A stretch of DNA of 64,000 nt, taken from contig NZ_BMOC01000002.1 in the NCBI RefSeq assembly GCF_014646875.1, forward strand, positions 124,001-188,000. Direction: 5' to 3'. Position numbers and translations under genes: made by a program. The notes below the pieces were generated by a model. That model made no database searches. It was given only the letters and a program-made list of their open reading frames with translations, and was not told where the DNA came from. Shown here piece after piece: positions 42,866 to 51,646 of this stretch; position 1 is the stretch's first letter, and each line of letters begins with the position of its first letter. This DNA comes from Halobellus salinus. Lineage in GTDB: Archaea; Halobacteriota; Halobacteria; Halobacteriales; Haloferacaceae.

Positions 42866-43513
42866 ATGGAGTACGCCCTCTTGGGGTGGCCGCCGGACGG
42901 CCCCACGCTCCGCCTCGACCACCGCCGGTTCGCCTACGCTGGCAAGTTCGTGATGTCGACGACCGGGAAAGCCGTGGTCCGACGAACGGCGGCCAAGGGA
43001 GAGGGAAACGCAGAGGTGACGGCTGACACCCCACCGACCGCCCCCGACGGGGTGGCGTACGACACCGACGTGGTTGCAGCGGTCGCGTTCGACCCCGACC
43101 GGACCGACGGCCGGACGCTCCGGTTCCGGTATATTACCGTGCGGTCGGACCTGAAACGCGAGGGACTGGGGCCGCGGCTCGCTGCGTTCGTTGCGTCCCG
43201 GGCCGGCGAGCGGGGGTACGACCGGGTCGCCATCGCGGTCAACAATCCCTTTGCCTACGAGGCGATGTACAAGGCAGGGTTCGCGTGGACCGGCCGCGAG
43301 AGCGGGCTCGCGGAACTCGTGCTCGCTCGTCCCGCAGGGCCACTCGGGGACGCCGACCTGGATCCCGAGCGGTACCGCGCCGGACTGGACAGGTTCCGGG
43401 AACGCGACCTCGGCGACCCGGAGGCGTCCTTTCTGGCAGTCCGGACCGACGCCGACCCGCCGGCCCCGGTCGCGGGCCCCGACGGGGGCGACCCGACGGA
43501 TCCGGACGCTTAA
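42866..43513 (+). CDS. GNAT-fold acetyltransferase-like protein
   Basis: 215 residues. The acetyl-CoA-binding region reads [39 protein letters not shown] with a degenerate R/Q-x-x-G-x-G/A loop. [16 protein letters not shown] then forms the usual beta6/helix end of the GNAT fold. The N-terminal 90 residues contain a divergent insertion. The C-terminus is Pro/Asp-rich. The acceptor is unknown. The stop is 27 bp before the FEN-1 start. Confidence 0.82.
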   Translation: MEYALLGWPPDGPTLRLDHRRFAYAGKFVMSTTGKAVVRRTAAKGEGNAEVTADTPPTAPDGVAYDTDVVAAVAFDPDRTDGRTLRFRYITVRSDLKREGLGPRLAAFVASRAGERGYDRVAIAVNNPFAYEAMYKAGFAWTGRESGLAELVLARPAGPLGDADLDPERYRAGLDRFRERDLGDPEASFLAVRTDADPPAPVAGPDGGDPTDPDA

Positions 43514-43539
43514 TTCGGAGGGCGACCCAGATGGAGGTG

Positions 43540-44520
43540 ATGGGAAACGCGGACCTCCGGCGCCTGGCGGCCATTGAAGACATCGGGTTCGATACGTTGG
43601 GCGGAAGCGTCGTCGCGGTCGACGCCCACAACTGGCTGTACCGGTATCTCACTACAACGGTGAAGTTCACCGACGCGCGGGCGTACACAACCGCCGATGA
43701 CGAGGAGGTGGCGAACCTGATCGGCGTGGTCCAGGGGTTGCCGAAGTTCTTCGAGCACGACATCGTCCCCGTATTCGTCTTCGACGGCGGCGTCACGGAG
43801 TTGAAAGACGACGAGGTGGCCGAGCGCCGCGAGGCGCGGGAGCAGGCCGAGGAGAAACGCGCAGAGGCCGAAGACCGGGGTGACAGCGTCGCGGCCGCCC
43901 GACTCGAGGCACGAACCCAGCGGCTGACTGGCGTGATCCACGAGACCACGCGGGGGCTCCTCGAGCGTCTCGACGTCCCAATCGTGGAAGCGCCCGCGGA
44001 GGGCGAAGCCCAGGCGTCGTACATGGCTGCCCGCAACGACGTCGACTACGTTGGCAGCGAGGACTACGACACACTCCTCTTCGGCGCGCCGGAGACGCTC
44101 CGACAGCTCACATCCGCCGGCGATCCGGAGTTGATGGGGTTGGAATCCACCCTGGAACGCCACGGACTCACCCGCGAGCAGTTGGTCGACGTCGCGATCC
44201 TGTGTGGGACCGATTTCAACGAGGGGATCACGGGCGTGGGGCCGAAGACCGCGGTCGAGGCCATCACCGAACACGGCGACCTCTGGTCGGTACTCGACGA
44301 CCGCGGGGTGTACATCGAGAGCGCCGACCGGGTCCGCGACCTCTTTTTGGACCCGCCGGTGACCGACGAGTACGACGTCAGGACCGACATCTCACCCGAT
44401 ATCGACGCCGCACGGGCGTACGTCACCGGGGAGTGGGGGGTTGCCGCCGACGAGGTCGAACGCGGGTTCGAGCGGATCGAGGCCGCAACCGTCCAGACGG
44501 GCCTCGACGACTGGGCCTGA
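43540..44520 (+). CDS. fen: flap endonuclease 1
   Basis: 326 residues. The N-terminus [10 protein letters not shown] starts the XPG-N domain and the ATG at 43540 is chosen because Gly2 is required in this family. A longer ATG at 43531 would spoil that. Active-site acidic residues are visible in [37 protein letters not shown] and [13 protein letters not shown]. The helix-hairpin-helix is [20 protein letters not shown]. The C-terminus QTGLDDWA matches a PIP box for PCNA. It cuts 5' flaps in replication and repair. Confidence 0.95.
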   Translation: MGNADLRRLAAIEDIGFDTLGGSVVAVDAHNWLYRYLTTTVKFTDARAYTTADDEEVANLIGVVQGLPKFFEHDIVPVFVFDGGVTELKDDEVAERREAREQAEEKRAEAEDRGDSVAAARLEARTQRLTGVIHETTRGLLERLDVPIVEAPAEGEAQASYMAARNDVDYVGSEDYDTLLFGAPETLRQLTSAGDPELMGLESTLERHGLTREQLVDVAILCGTDFNEGITGVGPKTAVEAITEHGDLWSVLDDRGVYIESADRVRDLFLDPPVTDEYDVRTDISPDIDAARAYVTGEWGVAADEVERGFERIEAATVQTGLDDWA

Positions 44521-44562
44521 CACCGACGGGGAGACACCGACGGGGAGACACCGACGAGGTGA
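44521..44562. repeat. 14-bp tandem repeat, three copies
   Basis: Immediately after the fen stop, CACCGACGGGGAGA occurs twice exactly (44521, 44535) and a third time with changes (44549). It is a short slippage-type repeat in the 3' untranslated region of fen. Confidence 0.9.
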
Positions 44563-44631
44563 CGCCGGTGACTCAAACGCGCGTTGGAGCTATCCGAACC
44601 CGTTTACCCTCGGCCGTGGTAGCGGGCATCG

Positions 44632-45150
44632 ATGCGACGTCGAGCCCTCCTCGCGCTTGTCGCCTCCCTCGCCGGGGGGTGTCTGTCGGCGGGCCGGACA
44701 CGAACCCCGACCGGGGCCTCGGAGGGGTTGCCGCCGACTGGTGACGGCGCCGCCCTGGGGTTCGACGCCGGCGACCCCTTCGCGCGACGGGCCGTCGGCA
44801 ACGCCGCAGCCGCCGACAGCCACCGGATCGCGGTCTGGAACGACGACGCCGACCGGCGACCGATCCGTGTGCGTGTGCGGGAGGTCGGCGGTCCGGAACC
44901 CGCTGTGTCGGCCACGCCAACGTTTCCAGCCTATGGGACATTCAGCGTGACGGTGTTTCGGCCGGCGGACTACGTGCTTGAGGTCCGCGCCCCCGACGGG
45001 CCGGGCCGGGAACTCGGCGTCCGCCGGGGGTTCGTTGACTGCGACGATTCCGCCACCCACGTCGCGGTCCGGCCCGACGGGAGCGTCCGCGCGCGGGTCG
45101 TCTCGACGGGGCTGGGGTGTGACGCGGAGCAGGAGCCGGAGCCGGAGTAA
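44632..45150 (+). CDS. putative lipoprotein, unknown function
   Basis: A 172-residue secreted protein. The N-terminus MRRRALLALVASLAGGC is a signal peptide with lipobox LAGGC, so Cys17 would be lipidated. The mature part is predicted beta-rich (HRIAVWNDDADRRPIRVRV, AYGTFSVTVFRPADYVLEVRAP) and has two further cysteines near the end (VDCDD, GLGCD) that could form a disulfide. No family is recognised. Confidence 0.75.
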   Translation: MRRRALLALVASLAGGCLSAGRTRTPTGASEGLPPTGDGAALGFDAGDPFARRAVGNAAAADSHRIAVWNDDADRRPIRVRVREVGGPEPAVSATPTFPAYGTFSVTVFRPADYVLEVRAPDGPGRELGVRRGFVDCDDSATHVAVRPDGSVRARVVSTGLGCDAEQEPEPE

Positions 45151-45286
45151 CAGCGCCACAGACGTCGCAGCCCCGACGACGCCACACGTCTCGGCCGACA
45201 CCGACGCCATACCCGTCCGGGCGTCGCCGCAGTCCGTCCACCGCGTGCCGCAGTAGGTTTTTGTTCCGCCGTCGTGGATCACACCT

Positions 45287-46522
45287 ATGCCTCGGCTGGG
45301 GATGGACCGATCGCGGCTCGCGTGGTGGATCCTGGGGTTCGTCCTCGCCGGTGCTCTCGTCTTCGTGCTCTACTCTTTCGTGGGCACCTTCGTTTTCGGG
45401 CTGTTTCTCTACTACGCAACCCGGCCGATCTACCGCCGGATCCGGGCCCGGATCCGTCCGCCGAGCCTCGCCGCCGCGGTCGCGCTGTTCTTGCTGGCGC
45501 TGCCCGCGCTGGTGCTGGTCGCCTACACCGGCGCCGTCGGCGTCAGCGAGCTGGTCAGGCTGACCAACGAGGGGCTGTTCGACCTCTCGCGATACCCGTT
45601 CACCGCCGACCAGCTCGCGGGGCTGACCGACTTCGAGGAACTCCTGCTGCTCGACCCAACCGCGGTGACGTTCGAACAGGTTCGCCGCGCGGTCTCGTCG
45701 CTGGGATCCGCGGGCGGCGCGGTGGCGTTCGTCGGGATCGGGCTGGTCCACCTGTTCGCTATGATCGCGCTGGCGTTCTACCTCCTCCGGGACGGCCGGG
45801 GCCTCTCACAGTGGTTCCGGGGCCGGATCGCCGACGACCGCGGTGTCATGGAGGCCTTCTTCGCGGGTGTAGACCGCGATTTTAACAACATCTTCTTTGG
45901 TAACATCCTCAACGCCGTTCTCACCGGGACGATCGGCGTCGTGGCGTACTCGCTTTTGAACCTGGTCGCGCCACCCCGGATCGCCGTTCCTGCGGCGGGG
46001 CTTGTCGGCCTGTTCGCCGGCGTCGCCAGCCTCATTCCGGTTGTCGGTATGAAGTTGGTCTACGTCCCGGTCACGGCGTATCTGGGGATCGTGTCGTACC
46101 TCGCGGACCCGAACACCCTCTGGTTCACCGCGACGTTCTTCGCAATGTCGTTTGTTGTCGTCGACACCATTCCGGATCTGGTCCTCCGGCCGTACGTCTC
46201 GGGGCGAAACCTCCACGTTGGGGCCGTTATGATCGCGTACACCCTGGGACCGCTCCTGTTCGGGTGGTACGGCATCTTCCTCGGACCGATCATCCTCGTC
46301 TTGGTCGTGAACTTTGCCCGACACGTCCTCCCGGTGTTGATCGCGCGGGAACCGCTGGTTCCGTACGCGGTTGACCCGGGCGTCATCGTCGGTGGAAACC
46401 CGGGAGCGCCCGGATCGGACACGCCCGAAGCGGCCGCGGAGGACACCGGAAGCGACGCGGGTCCCGACGACGGGTTCCAGTTCGGGTCGGGGTCGGAGCG
46501 GTCCGCAGACGGCACCGAGTAG
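45287..46522 (+). CDS. AI-2E family transporter-like permease
   Basis: 411 residues with eight or so hydrophobic segments in the AI-2E (PerM/TqsA) pattern: GTFVFGLFLYYATRPIYRRIR at the N-terminus, a mid-protein GVDRDFNNIFFGNILNAVLTGTIGV, then GLFAGVASLIPVVG and VRNLHVGAV-like SGRNLHVGAVMIAYTLGPLLFGWYGIFLGPI. The last 65 residues are an acidic, disordered tail. Members are exporters with varied substrates, so AI-2 transport should not be assumed. ATG at 45287 or 45302 is possible. Confidence 0.88.
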   Translation: MPRLGMDRSRLAWWILGFVLAGALVFVLYSFVGTFVFGLFLYYATRPIYRRIRARIRPPSLAAAVALFLLALPALVLVAYTGAVGVSELVRLTNEGLFDLSRYPFTADQLAGLTDFEELLLLDPTAVTFEQVRRAVSSLGSAGGAVAFVGIGLVHLFAMIALAFYLLRDGRGLSQWFRGRIADDRGVMEAFFAGVDRDFNNIFFGNILNAVLTGTIGVVAYSLLNLVAPPRIAVPAAGLVGLFAGVASLIPVVGMKLVYVPVTAYLGIVSYLADPNTLWFTATFFAMSFVVVDTIPDLVLRPYVSGRNLHVGAVMIAYTLGPLLFGWYGIFLGPIILVLVVNFARHVLPVLIAREPLVPYAVDPGVIVGGNPGAPGSDTPEAAAEDTGSDAGPDDGFQFGSGSERSADGTE

Positions 46523-46557
46523 GGCGCGGAGTCACCTGGCGGGAGGATGGCACGACT

Positions 46558-46841
46558 CGCCACTGTGGATCACTGACGTCGGCATTTCGATTGCGTGGGT
46601 GAGTCCTGCACACACAAGCCAGCGGTGTGCGAGACGCGGGTTCGCTCACGGACACAACTGCCGGATTTCGGACGGACAGCACGCGTTCGAGCGCCTCAAC
46701 CGTGGATACTCACCCTGTGCGGGCTACAACGCGGCGAAGGGTATCGGTCTGAACGACCGCTGCTCGGCGCAACGGTTGCCGGGCAGAATCGCCCCGCAAC
46801 GTGCGGGTGAATCGCAGGAGTGTGAAGGTGAACGGGGGTGA
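46558..46841 (+). pseudogene. tnpB C-terminal fragment (IS200/IS605-type)
   Basis: The frame reads WVSPAHTSQRCARRGFAHG and later CAGYNAAKGIGLNDRC, which matches the zinc-finger and RuvC-III region of TnpB (SPxHTSQRCxxCGF...DYNAAKNIGL). The aspartate of motif III and several cysteines are mutated. No N-terminal two-thirds is present. It is a truncated, dead fragment on the plus strand, 35 bp after the AI-2E gene stop. Confidence 0.75.
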
Positions 46842-46844
46842 CCG

Positions 46845-46944
46845 GGCTGCCGCTGGCGGCGGTCAGAACGGGAGTCCGCGCGGAAGCCTCGCGATCAGCG
46901 ACGCGAGCGGCGACGCCGTGAGCGAGTCAGGAGAGGAGGTTCAC
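46845..46944 (+). ncRNA. degenerate omega-RNA-like right end after the tnpB fragment
   Basis: The stretch ends GTGAGCGAGTCAGGAGAGGAGGTTCAC at 46944, paralleling the GAGCGAAGTGGGG...GGTTCAC blocks at 59634 and 13263. Upstream stems include GGAAGCCTCGCGATC-type GC pairs. It is the right end of the same decayed element as the tnpB fragment. Expression is unknown. Confidence 0.45.
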
Positions 46945-46986
46945 AGAATGCACGCCGCATACCCCGGGGCCTGCCGCCGAGGCGAC

Positions 46987-47283
46987 TCACGCGTCGATAC
47001 CCTCGAAGGACACATCAACGTAGGTGCTCTCCCAATCTTTCCGGGCCGCGATCTCGCGCCGGCCGCGGCGGGTGAGGGTGTAGAAGTTGGTGCGCCGGTC
47101 CCGCTGTCCCTTGTCGATCAGCCCTTTGTCGACGAGGGTGTCGAGGTTGGGGTATAGCCGACCGTGGTGGATCTCCTTTTCGTAGTACTCTTCGAGTTCG
47201 TCTTTGACCGCGAGGCCGTGTGGCTCATCGAGGCCGGCGATCACGTACAGCAGGTCACGCTGAAATCCGGTGAGGTCGTACAT
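46987..47283 (-). CDS. PadR-family transcriptional regulator
   Basis: A 98-residue winged-helix protein. FQRDLLYVIAGLDEPHGLAVKDELEEYY, then GRLYPNLDTLVDKGLIDKGQRDRRTNFYTLTRRGRREI is the PadR HTH and wing with its typical G-RLYP-L segment. It lacks the long C-terminal dimerisation helix of class 1 PadR. A TATA-like TTTATTTTGG on the minus strand lies about 30 bp upstream of the ATG at 47283, so the transcript is probably leaderless. Targets are unknown. Confidence 0.9.
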   Translation of the reverse strand: MYDLTGFQRDLLYVIAGLDEPHGLAVKDELEEYYEKEIHHGRLYPNLDTLVDKGLIDKGQRDRRTNFYTLTRRGRREIAARKDWESTYVDVSFEGIDA

Positions 47284-47729
47284 CCGTTGTATCTAGTCCC
47301 GTTTCGGTGTTATCCAAAATAAACATATCGGACTGCTGTAGGTCTCTCGAGACTCGGTTGCGACGACAGCGGTCGGAATCGAACGGCGTATCGGTTCTGA
47401 CGTGTCGGCTCGATTATACTGTCGGGTGGCAAGATATCGAGTCACAGGCGTGGCCACGGATATCCCAACACGGTCAGGTCGGGGTTTGGGTTCAATCGCT
47501 CCCGGGCCGTACCGGACCCGTGGCTCGCAAAACAGTCTGGTGCGTCCGGAAACGGGAGGCAGTCCGCGCAAAAAACGCGCGGACGACTGCCACCCTGAGT
47601 TGGTCCCCGCTGACGCTTCGGCCCTCCAGAACGAAGCGTCGTTTTCCGGTAGTTGATTACCTAATATAAATATGTCGAACTCGGGGAACGCACGACGCGT
47701 TTTTTTGGGTCCGGGCGGAATCGGCGGGT
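47284..47729. other. divergent intergenic region with hairpins
   Basis: 446 bp between the PadR gene and the zinc-ribbon gene. Visible signals are the PadR TATA at 47311-47322 (minus), GATTATACTG near 47412, the hairpin GTCCGCGC/GCGCGGAC (47562-47584) with an A-rich loop, the hairpin GACGCTTC/GAAGCGTC (47612-47640) followed by GTTTT, and the TATA-like CTAATATAAATATG at 47661 serving the plus-strand gene. A short RNA from about 47440 to 47645 ending at the second hairpin is conceivable but unproven. Confidence 0.45.
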
Positions 47730-48446
47730 ATGCGAATCCGTGGCTGCCGGCGGTGTCGGGACTGCGGGCGCGAGTGGTCGTACTTCGACACGGGGAGCGT
47801 GGCGTGCCCCGGTTGCGGGAGCCTCCGGAGCGTCGGAACGGGCGAGCGGCAGCGCCACACCGACGCGCCGGTTGACCTCGACCTCTCGGAGCACCGCGTT
47901 GCACTCGGTGATGACGCGGATGTGGGGAGCGTCGCCGACGAACTGAAAACGACCCTGCGCGACTACGTCCGCCAGCGCGGGTTCGTCCGCGGCGGCGACC
48001 TCCGGGCGGTCGACGACACGCTGCTGGCCGCTGCCGAACTCCTCCACGCGGTCGATGTCCTCGAGCGGATCCGCGGTGACCCCGACGAGGCGATTCAACT
48101 CTACGTCCTCGGCCTGCTGTCGGGGGCCGACGCCGGCGACCGCCCCGAGCCATCGGCGGTTCCGGACGCGATGGCGGACGCCCGGGGGCTCGCGTACGCC
48201 GAGGTGCTCGACCGGTTCTGCACGGACGTCGGCACGTGGCTCGATGAGTATCCCGACCCCGCTGCCGAGCGGGTCCGCAGGAGCCTCGACACCCACATCA
48301 GGCGGGTGAACGCGGTCTACGGCGACGTGCCGCCCGCGGAGTCGGAGGCGTTGGTCCGAGCGGCACGGGCGCTCGTGAGCTATCTCACGACCGACGACGA
48401 GGCGGCGCTTTCGACCGCCCGCGGGCGCCTCTCCGAGTTGGGGTGA
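47730..48446 (+). CDS. haloarchaeal zinc-ribbon protein, unknown function
   Basis: 238 residues. The N-terminal zinc ribbon has CRRCRDCGREW and VACPGCGSLR (CxxC pairs at about residues 9-12 and 26-29). The rest is helical and acidic (DELKTTLRDYVRQRGFVRGGDLRAVDDTLLAAAELLHAVDVLERI). No catalytic motif is seen. TATA-like sequence at 47661 and a T7 tract lie upstream. ATG at 47730 starts the zinc ribbon directly. An overlapping start at 47672 is out of frame. Confidence 0.75.
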   Translation: MRIRGCRRCRDCGREWSYFDTGSVACPGCGSLRSVGTGERQRHTDAPVDLDLSEHRVALGDDADVGSVADELKTTLRDYVRQRGFVRGGDLRAVDDTLLAAAELLHAVDVLERIRGDPDEAIQLYVLGLLSGADAGDRPEPSAVPDAMADARGLAYAEVLDRFCTDVGTWLDEYPDPAAERVRRSLDTHIRRVNAVYGDVPPAESEALVRAARALVSYLTTDDEAALSTARGRLSELG

Positions 48447-48502
48447 CACGAAGCGGCCGACTGACCCAACGGTTTTGCCCGCTCGGAGCCCACTCCAGCC
48501 GG

Positions 48503-48739
48503 ATGCCCGACCGATTCGACCAACACGCGGTCCGTCACCGGATGAAACTCCTGCGCGAAAACGGCGACGTGACGCTCTATGAGAACCGCGACGGCGTCCG
48601 GTGTCCGGCGTGTGGCGACCCCTTCTCCCGGGTGCTTCTCACAGAGCGGCGCGCCCACTCGTTCGACCCCAGCGGGACCGGCCGCGTTTGCGTGACCCGC
48701 GAGGACGAGCGGCTGGTGGTTTGCGCGCACGACTCCTGA
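48503..48739 (+). CDS. small CxxC protein, unknown function
   Basis: 78 residues: HRMKLLRENGDVTLYENRDGVRCPACGDPFSRVLLTERR, then a short C-terminal beta region ending RVCVTREDERLVVCAHDS. One CPACG knuckle plus the C-terminal cysteines could bind a metal. Similar small proteins are often annotated in haloarchaea near flagella or chemotaxis genes, but nothing of that sort is adjacent here. Confidence 0.7.
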   Translation: MPDRFDQHAVRHRMKLLRENGDVTLYENRDGVRCPACGDPFSRVLLTERRAHSFDPSGTGRVCVTREDERLVVCAHDS

Positions 48740-48929
48740 CGCGGGGGCCGCGTCGCACCGCTCGCCCCGATCCCGCCGCGTCGTCCTCCGGGTACCACCA
48801 CCGTCAGCGACGGACGGTGGGACAACGCACGTCGCGCGTGGAACCGAGAACTCGCTGACTTGACTGATACCACCACCCGACATCGATGTACGCGAACCCT
48901 TATTCACCCGCCGGCGACACGGGAAAGGT

Positions 48930-49805
48930 ATGGACGCTGGCGAAGGCGGGGCGGCTGCGGTCTTCCGGGGACTCTTCGAGCTCACGCGCCCCGGGAACGT
49001 GGCTGCCGCCGGGGCATTGACATTCACCGGGTCGTTCGTCGCCAGCGGGTTCGGCGCAGCCGTCGCCCCTGTCGTCGCAGCCGTGGCCGCAACCGGCTTC
49101 GCGACCGCTGCGGGCAACGCGGTCAACGACTACTTCGACCGCGCCGTCGACCGTGTGAACCGCCCCGAGCGTCCGATCCCCCGCGGCGCGGTCACCGCAC
49201 GAACCGCGCTGGTGTTCAGCGGACTGCTGTTCCTGGGGGCGGTCGTCGCTGCGGTGGCGCTCCCGCTCGCGGCCGTCGCGATCGCGGTGGCCAACCTGCT
49301 GGCGCTGCTCGCGTACACGAAACTGTTCAAGGGGCTGCCCGGTGTCGGAAACGTCGTTGTCGCGTACCTCACGGGGTCGACGTTCCTGTTCGGCGCGGCC
49401 GCAGTCGGACGCGTGGCGGATCCGGCGGCGGTCGTGTTGTTCGCGCTCGCGGCGCTCGCGACGCTCTCCCGGGAGGTCGTGAAAGATGTCGAAGACACCG
49501 AGGGCGACCGGGCTGAGGGGTTGCGGACGCTCCCGATCGTTGCGGGTGAGCGGACCGCACTGCGGGTCGGCGCTGCGGTGTTGGTGGCCGCCGTGGCGGC
49601 GAGCGCCATCCCCTACGCGATGGGAACGTTCGGCCCGGCGTACGTTGCGGTCGTCCTGCCGGCGGATCTGGTGATGCTCGACGCGATCCGGCTGTCGTTC
49701 ACCGACCCGGGGGTCGCACAGCGCCGGCTCAAACGCGGAATGTTTCTGGCGGCGGTCGCGTTCATCGTCGGTCGGGCTGTCGGGGCAGTTGGGGGGGCCG
49801 TGTAA
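48930..49805 (+). CDS. ubiA: UbiA-family prenyltransferase (DGGGP synthase type)
   Basis: 291 residues with about eight hydrophobic segments. The two Asp-rich motifs are NAVNDYFDRAVDRVNRPERPIPRG near 68 and DVEDTEGDRAEGLRTLPI near 183. This pattern fits geranylgeranylglyceryl phosphate geranylgeranyltransferase, the second ether-bond step of archaeal lipids, though menaquinone-type UbiA members look similar. The stop codon falls within a transposon-remnant end (GTGTAAC at 49799-49805), so the last residues may have been altered by that insertion. Confidence 0.85.
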   Translation: MDAGEGGAAAVFRGLFELTRPGNVAAAGALTFTGSFVASGFGAAVAPVVAAVAATGFATAAGNAVNDYFDRAVDRVNRPERPIPRGAVTARTALVFSGLLFLGAVVAAVALPLAAVAIAVANLLALLAYTKLFKGLPGVGNVVVAYLTGSTFLFGAAAVGRVADPAAVVLFALAALATLSREVVKDVEDTEGDRAEGLRTLPIVAGERTALRVGAAVLVAAVAASAIPYAMGTFGPAYVAVVLPADLVMLDAIRLSFTDPGVAQRRLKRGMFLAAVAFIVGRAVGAVGGAV

Positions 49806-50131
49806 CCGATTCCACCCCACTTCGCTCGGTCTGATAATCTCGCGCTTGAGGGAGGGGCTTTGATTCGGTCCTCGCCGTCAAGTGGCGCGACGGGGCGTTT
49901 CGTGCGCTCCGCCTCCCGAACGCACTTCGGGGTCGACGGACCCACCAGTTGGGGCCGGGCTACTGCGGCCCGTACTCCACAGCGCTTGTGGCCGCACAGC
50001 GTTACGCGGTAGCACGGACTGGGCTGTGAAAACGCCTGCGTCCAGCTTCGTAACGCGCTCCGCGCCTCCCTACGCCCTGGCTTCGCTCGGGCGTTGAGGA
50101 AGGGGGCTCCGCGCTACCGATTAGCTGACAC
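49799..50131 (-). mobile_element. degenerate IS200/IS605-type remnant with omega-RNA-like end
   Basis: On the minus strand the order is CCTCAACGCCCGAGCGAAG (50060-50100), a GC-rich stretch with stems, then CCCTCAAGCGCGAG, CCGAGCGAAGTGGGG and GGTTACAC at the end (49799). The last blocks parallel the right ends at 13263 and 59634. No tnpB reading remains. It lies between ubiA and the RecA-fold gene and supplies the ubiA stop. No other gene is seen in this 470-bp gap. Confidence 0.5.
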
Positions 50132-50166
50132 CGGTCCCGCAGCCGTTGCTGACGGGATCAAAAAGA

Positions 50167-50284
50167 ATATTATCGGTACCCGACATTGTGTAACCATCTA
50201 ATGATTTCCGGCGAGTCGCCCCACCGAACGACCGACTTTTCTCCTCCAGCCGGCAGTCCGGCACCGAGGAACCCAGATGTATGA
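50167..50284 (+). promoter_or_regulatory. TATA box and 27-codon leader ORF ahead of the RecA-fold ATPase
   Basis: ATATTATC at 50167-50174 predicts transcription near 50196. ATG at 50201 starts MISGESPHRTTDFSPPAGSP and runs 27 residues. Its TGA at 50282-50284 overlaps the main ORF start (ATGTATGA, ATG at 50277). This is the same architecture as at 35715 and 16109. Confidence 0.5.
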
Positions 50285-50888
50285 CCTCGGTCCGGACCTC
50301 AACGAAGAGGTCCAACCGGGCACAAACGTACTGGTGAGCGGCCCGCCCCTCTCGGGGAAACGCTCGCTGTGTCTCGACGTCCTCGCATCGGGCACTGAGA
50401 AGGGTGAGGGGGCGATCGTCGTCACCACAAAAGACAGCGCCGACCGAGTGCTCGGTGATTTCAAAACCCGGACACCGTACGAGGACCGCCCGGTGGCCGT
50501 CGTCGATTGCGTCACTCGCCAGCAGGGTATGGCCGACGTCCGCGACGACGACCGGATCAAATACACCTCCTCGCCCGTTGATATGACCGGGATCGGAATC
50601 AAACTCTCTGAGTTCCTCCAGACGTTCTCCCGGGGCCAGGGGATCGAGCGCAACCGCGTCATGCTTCACTCGCTGTCGACGGTTCTCATGTACGCGGACC
50701 TCCAGACCGTGTTCCGGTTCCTCCACGTGTTCACCGGCCGGATCCAGAGCGTCAACGGACTCGGGGTGTTCGCCATCGACGAGAGCGCCCACGACGAGCA
50801 GACTATGAACACGCTGAAACAGCTGTTCGACGGGATTGTGACGACGCAGGAAGATGGTCCGCCGTCGGTCCGGCTCGCGGGCGACTAA
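50277..50888 (+). CDS. RecA/KaiC-fold ATPase-like protein, haloarchaeal
   Basis: 203 residues. GTNVLVSGPPLSGKRSLCLDVL is a Walker A (GPPLSGKR, about residues 24-31). GEGAIVVTTKDSADRVL and VMLHSLSTVLMYADLQTVFRFLHVFTGRI follow the KaiC/RAD55-like core, with GLGVFAIDESAHDEQT as the Walker B-like strand (acidic residue FAIDE). Such short haloarchaeal proteins are often linked to signalling or gas-vesicle regulation. The role here is unknown. Confidence 0.8.
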   Translation: MYDLGPDLNEEVQPGTNVLVSGPPLSGKRSLCLDVLASGTEKGEGAIVVTTKDSADRVLGDFKTRTPYEDRPVAVVDCVTRQQGMADVRDDDRIKYTSSPVDMTGIGIKLSEFLQTFSRGQGIERNRVMLHSLSTVLMYADLQTVFRFLHVFTGRIQSVNGLGVFAIDESAHDEQTMNTLKQLFDGIVTTQEDGPPSVRLAGD

Positions 50889-50891
50889 AAC

Positions 50892-50963
50892 CGTCGGCTC
50901 CCACCGCACAAGGGATGTCGACACCCCCGGGTGTCGACCCCCGCTACGCCGGGACACCCACCG
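50892..50963. repeat. palindrome, diverged relative of the 33476 element
   Basis: The core GTCGACACCC-CC-GGGTGTCGAC at 50917-50938 is a 22-bp hairpin. GTCGG lies 20 bases to its left, the same spacing as in the element at 33476-33561, and several flanking bases also agree. It may be a decayed copy of that miniature element or a bidirectional terminator between the two genes. Confidence 0.6.
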
Positions 50964-51037
50964 GTACGACACGCCGGTCCGTGTGACCGACCGTCCCCTG
51001 GCGTGTGCTTTATACCGCGCCTCGACAAACGTAGAGT

Positions 51038-51568
51038 ATGCCCCAGTGCGAGATGTGCGGCAGTGAGCAGTCGTCCCTGACGACAGTCAAGGTCGAAGGG
51101 GCCGAACTCCAGCTCTGTGACGATTGCAAGGAGTTCGGGACCGAGGTCCGCACTGAGTCGAGTTCCTCCGCCTCGACCAAATATTCGACGTCGAGTTCCG
51201 GCGGCAGCGGGTCCGGGTCGGGCGGCTCCGCCGGCTCCGGCGCGGGGGGCGGCGGGTCGAGCCGCCGGCGCCGCGACATGTTCGACGATATGGACGAGAT
51301 CGTTGCCGAGTACGACCAGCGCATTCGGACGGCTCGGGAGTCCCGTGGCCTGAGCCAGGAAGACCTCGCGAAGGAACTCAACGAGAAAGCGAGTCTGATC
51401 CGGAAGCTCGAACGCGGCGACATGCTCCCTTCCGACGACGTCAGAACGAAACTGGAGACGGAACTCGAGATTTCGCTGATCGAGGGCGATGACGCCGACG
51501 ACACCGAGTGGTCAGGCGACTCGTCGACGACGACAACCCTCGGCGACGTCGTCAAGCGAAAGGACTGA
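51038..51568 (+). CDS. MBF1-like zinc-ribbon/HTH transcription factor
   Basis: 176 residues. An N-terminal zinc ribbon (CEMCGSEQ ... LCDDCKEFG) is followed by a Ser/Gly-rich linker at about 42-78. A cro/C1-type HTH spans about 90-150 (YDQRIRTARESRGLSQEDLAKELNEKASLIRKLERGDMLPSDD). This is the archaeal multiprotein bridging factor 1 layout. MBF1 bridges TBP and regulators or binds the ribosome. The ATG at 51038 is followed by the first CxxC. Confidence 0.9.
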   Translation: MPQCEMCGSEQSSLTTVKVEGAELQLCDDCKEFGTEVRTESSSSASTKYSTSSSGGSGSGSGGSAGSGAGGGGSSRRRRDMFDDMDEIVAEYDQRIRTARESRGLSQEDLAKELNEKASLIRKLERGDMLPSDDVRTKLETELEISLIEGDDADDTEWSGDSSTTTTLGDVVKRKD

Positions 51569-51646
51569 TCCCGGAACGGGGTGGCCGCACCGCCGGACCG
51601 AACCGTATGAGCAACCTATTTTATCCCGTAGCGATCATACCGGATC

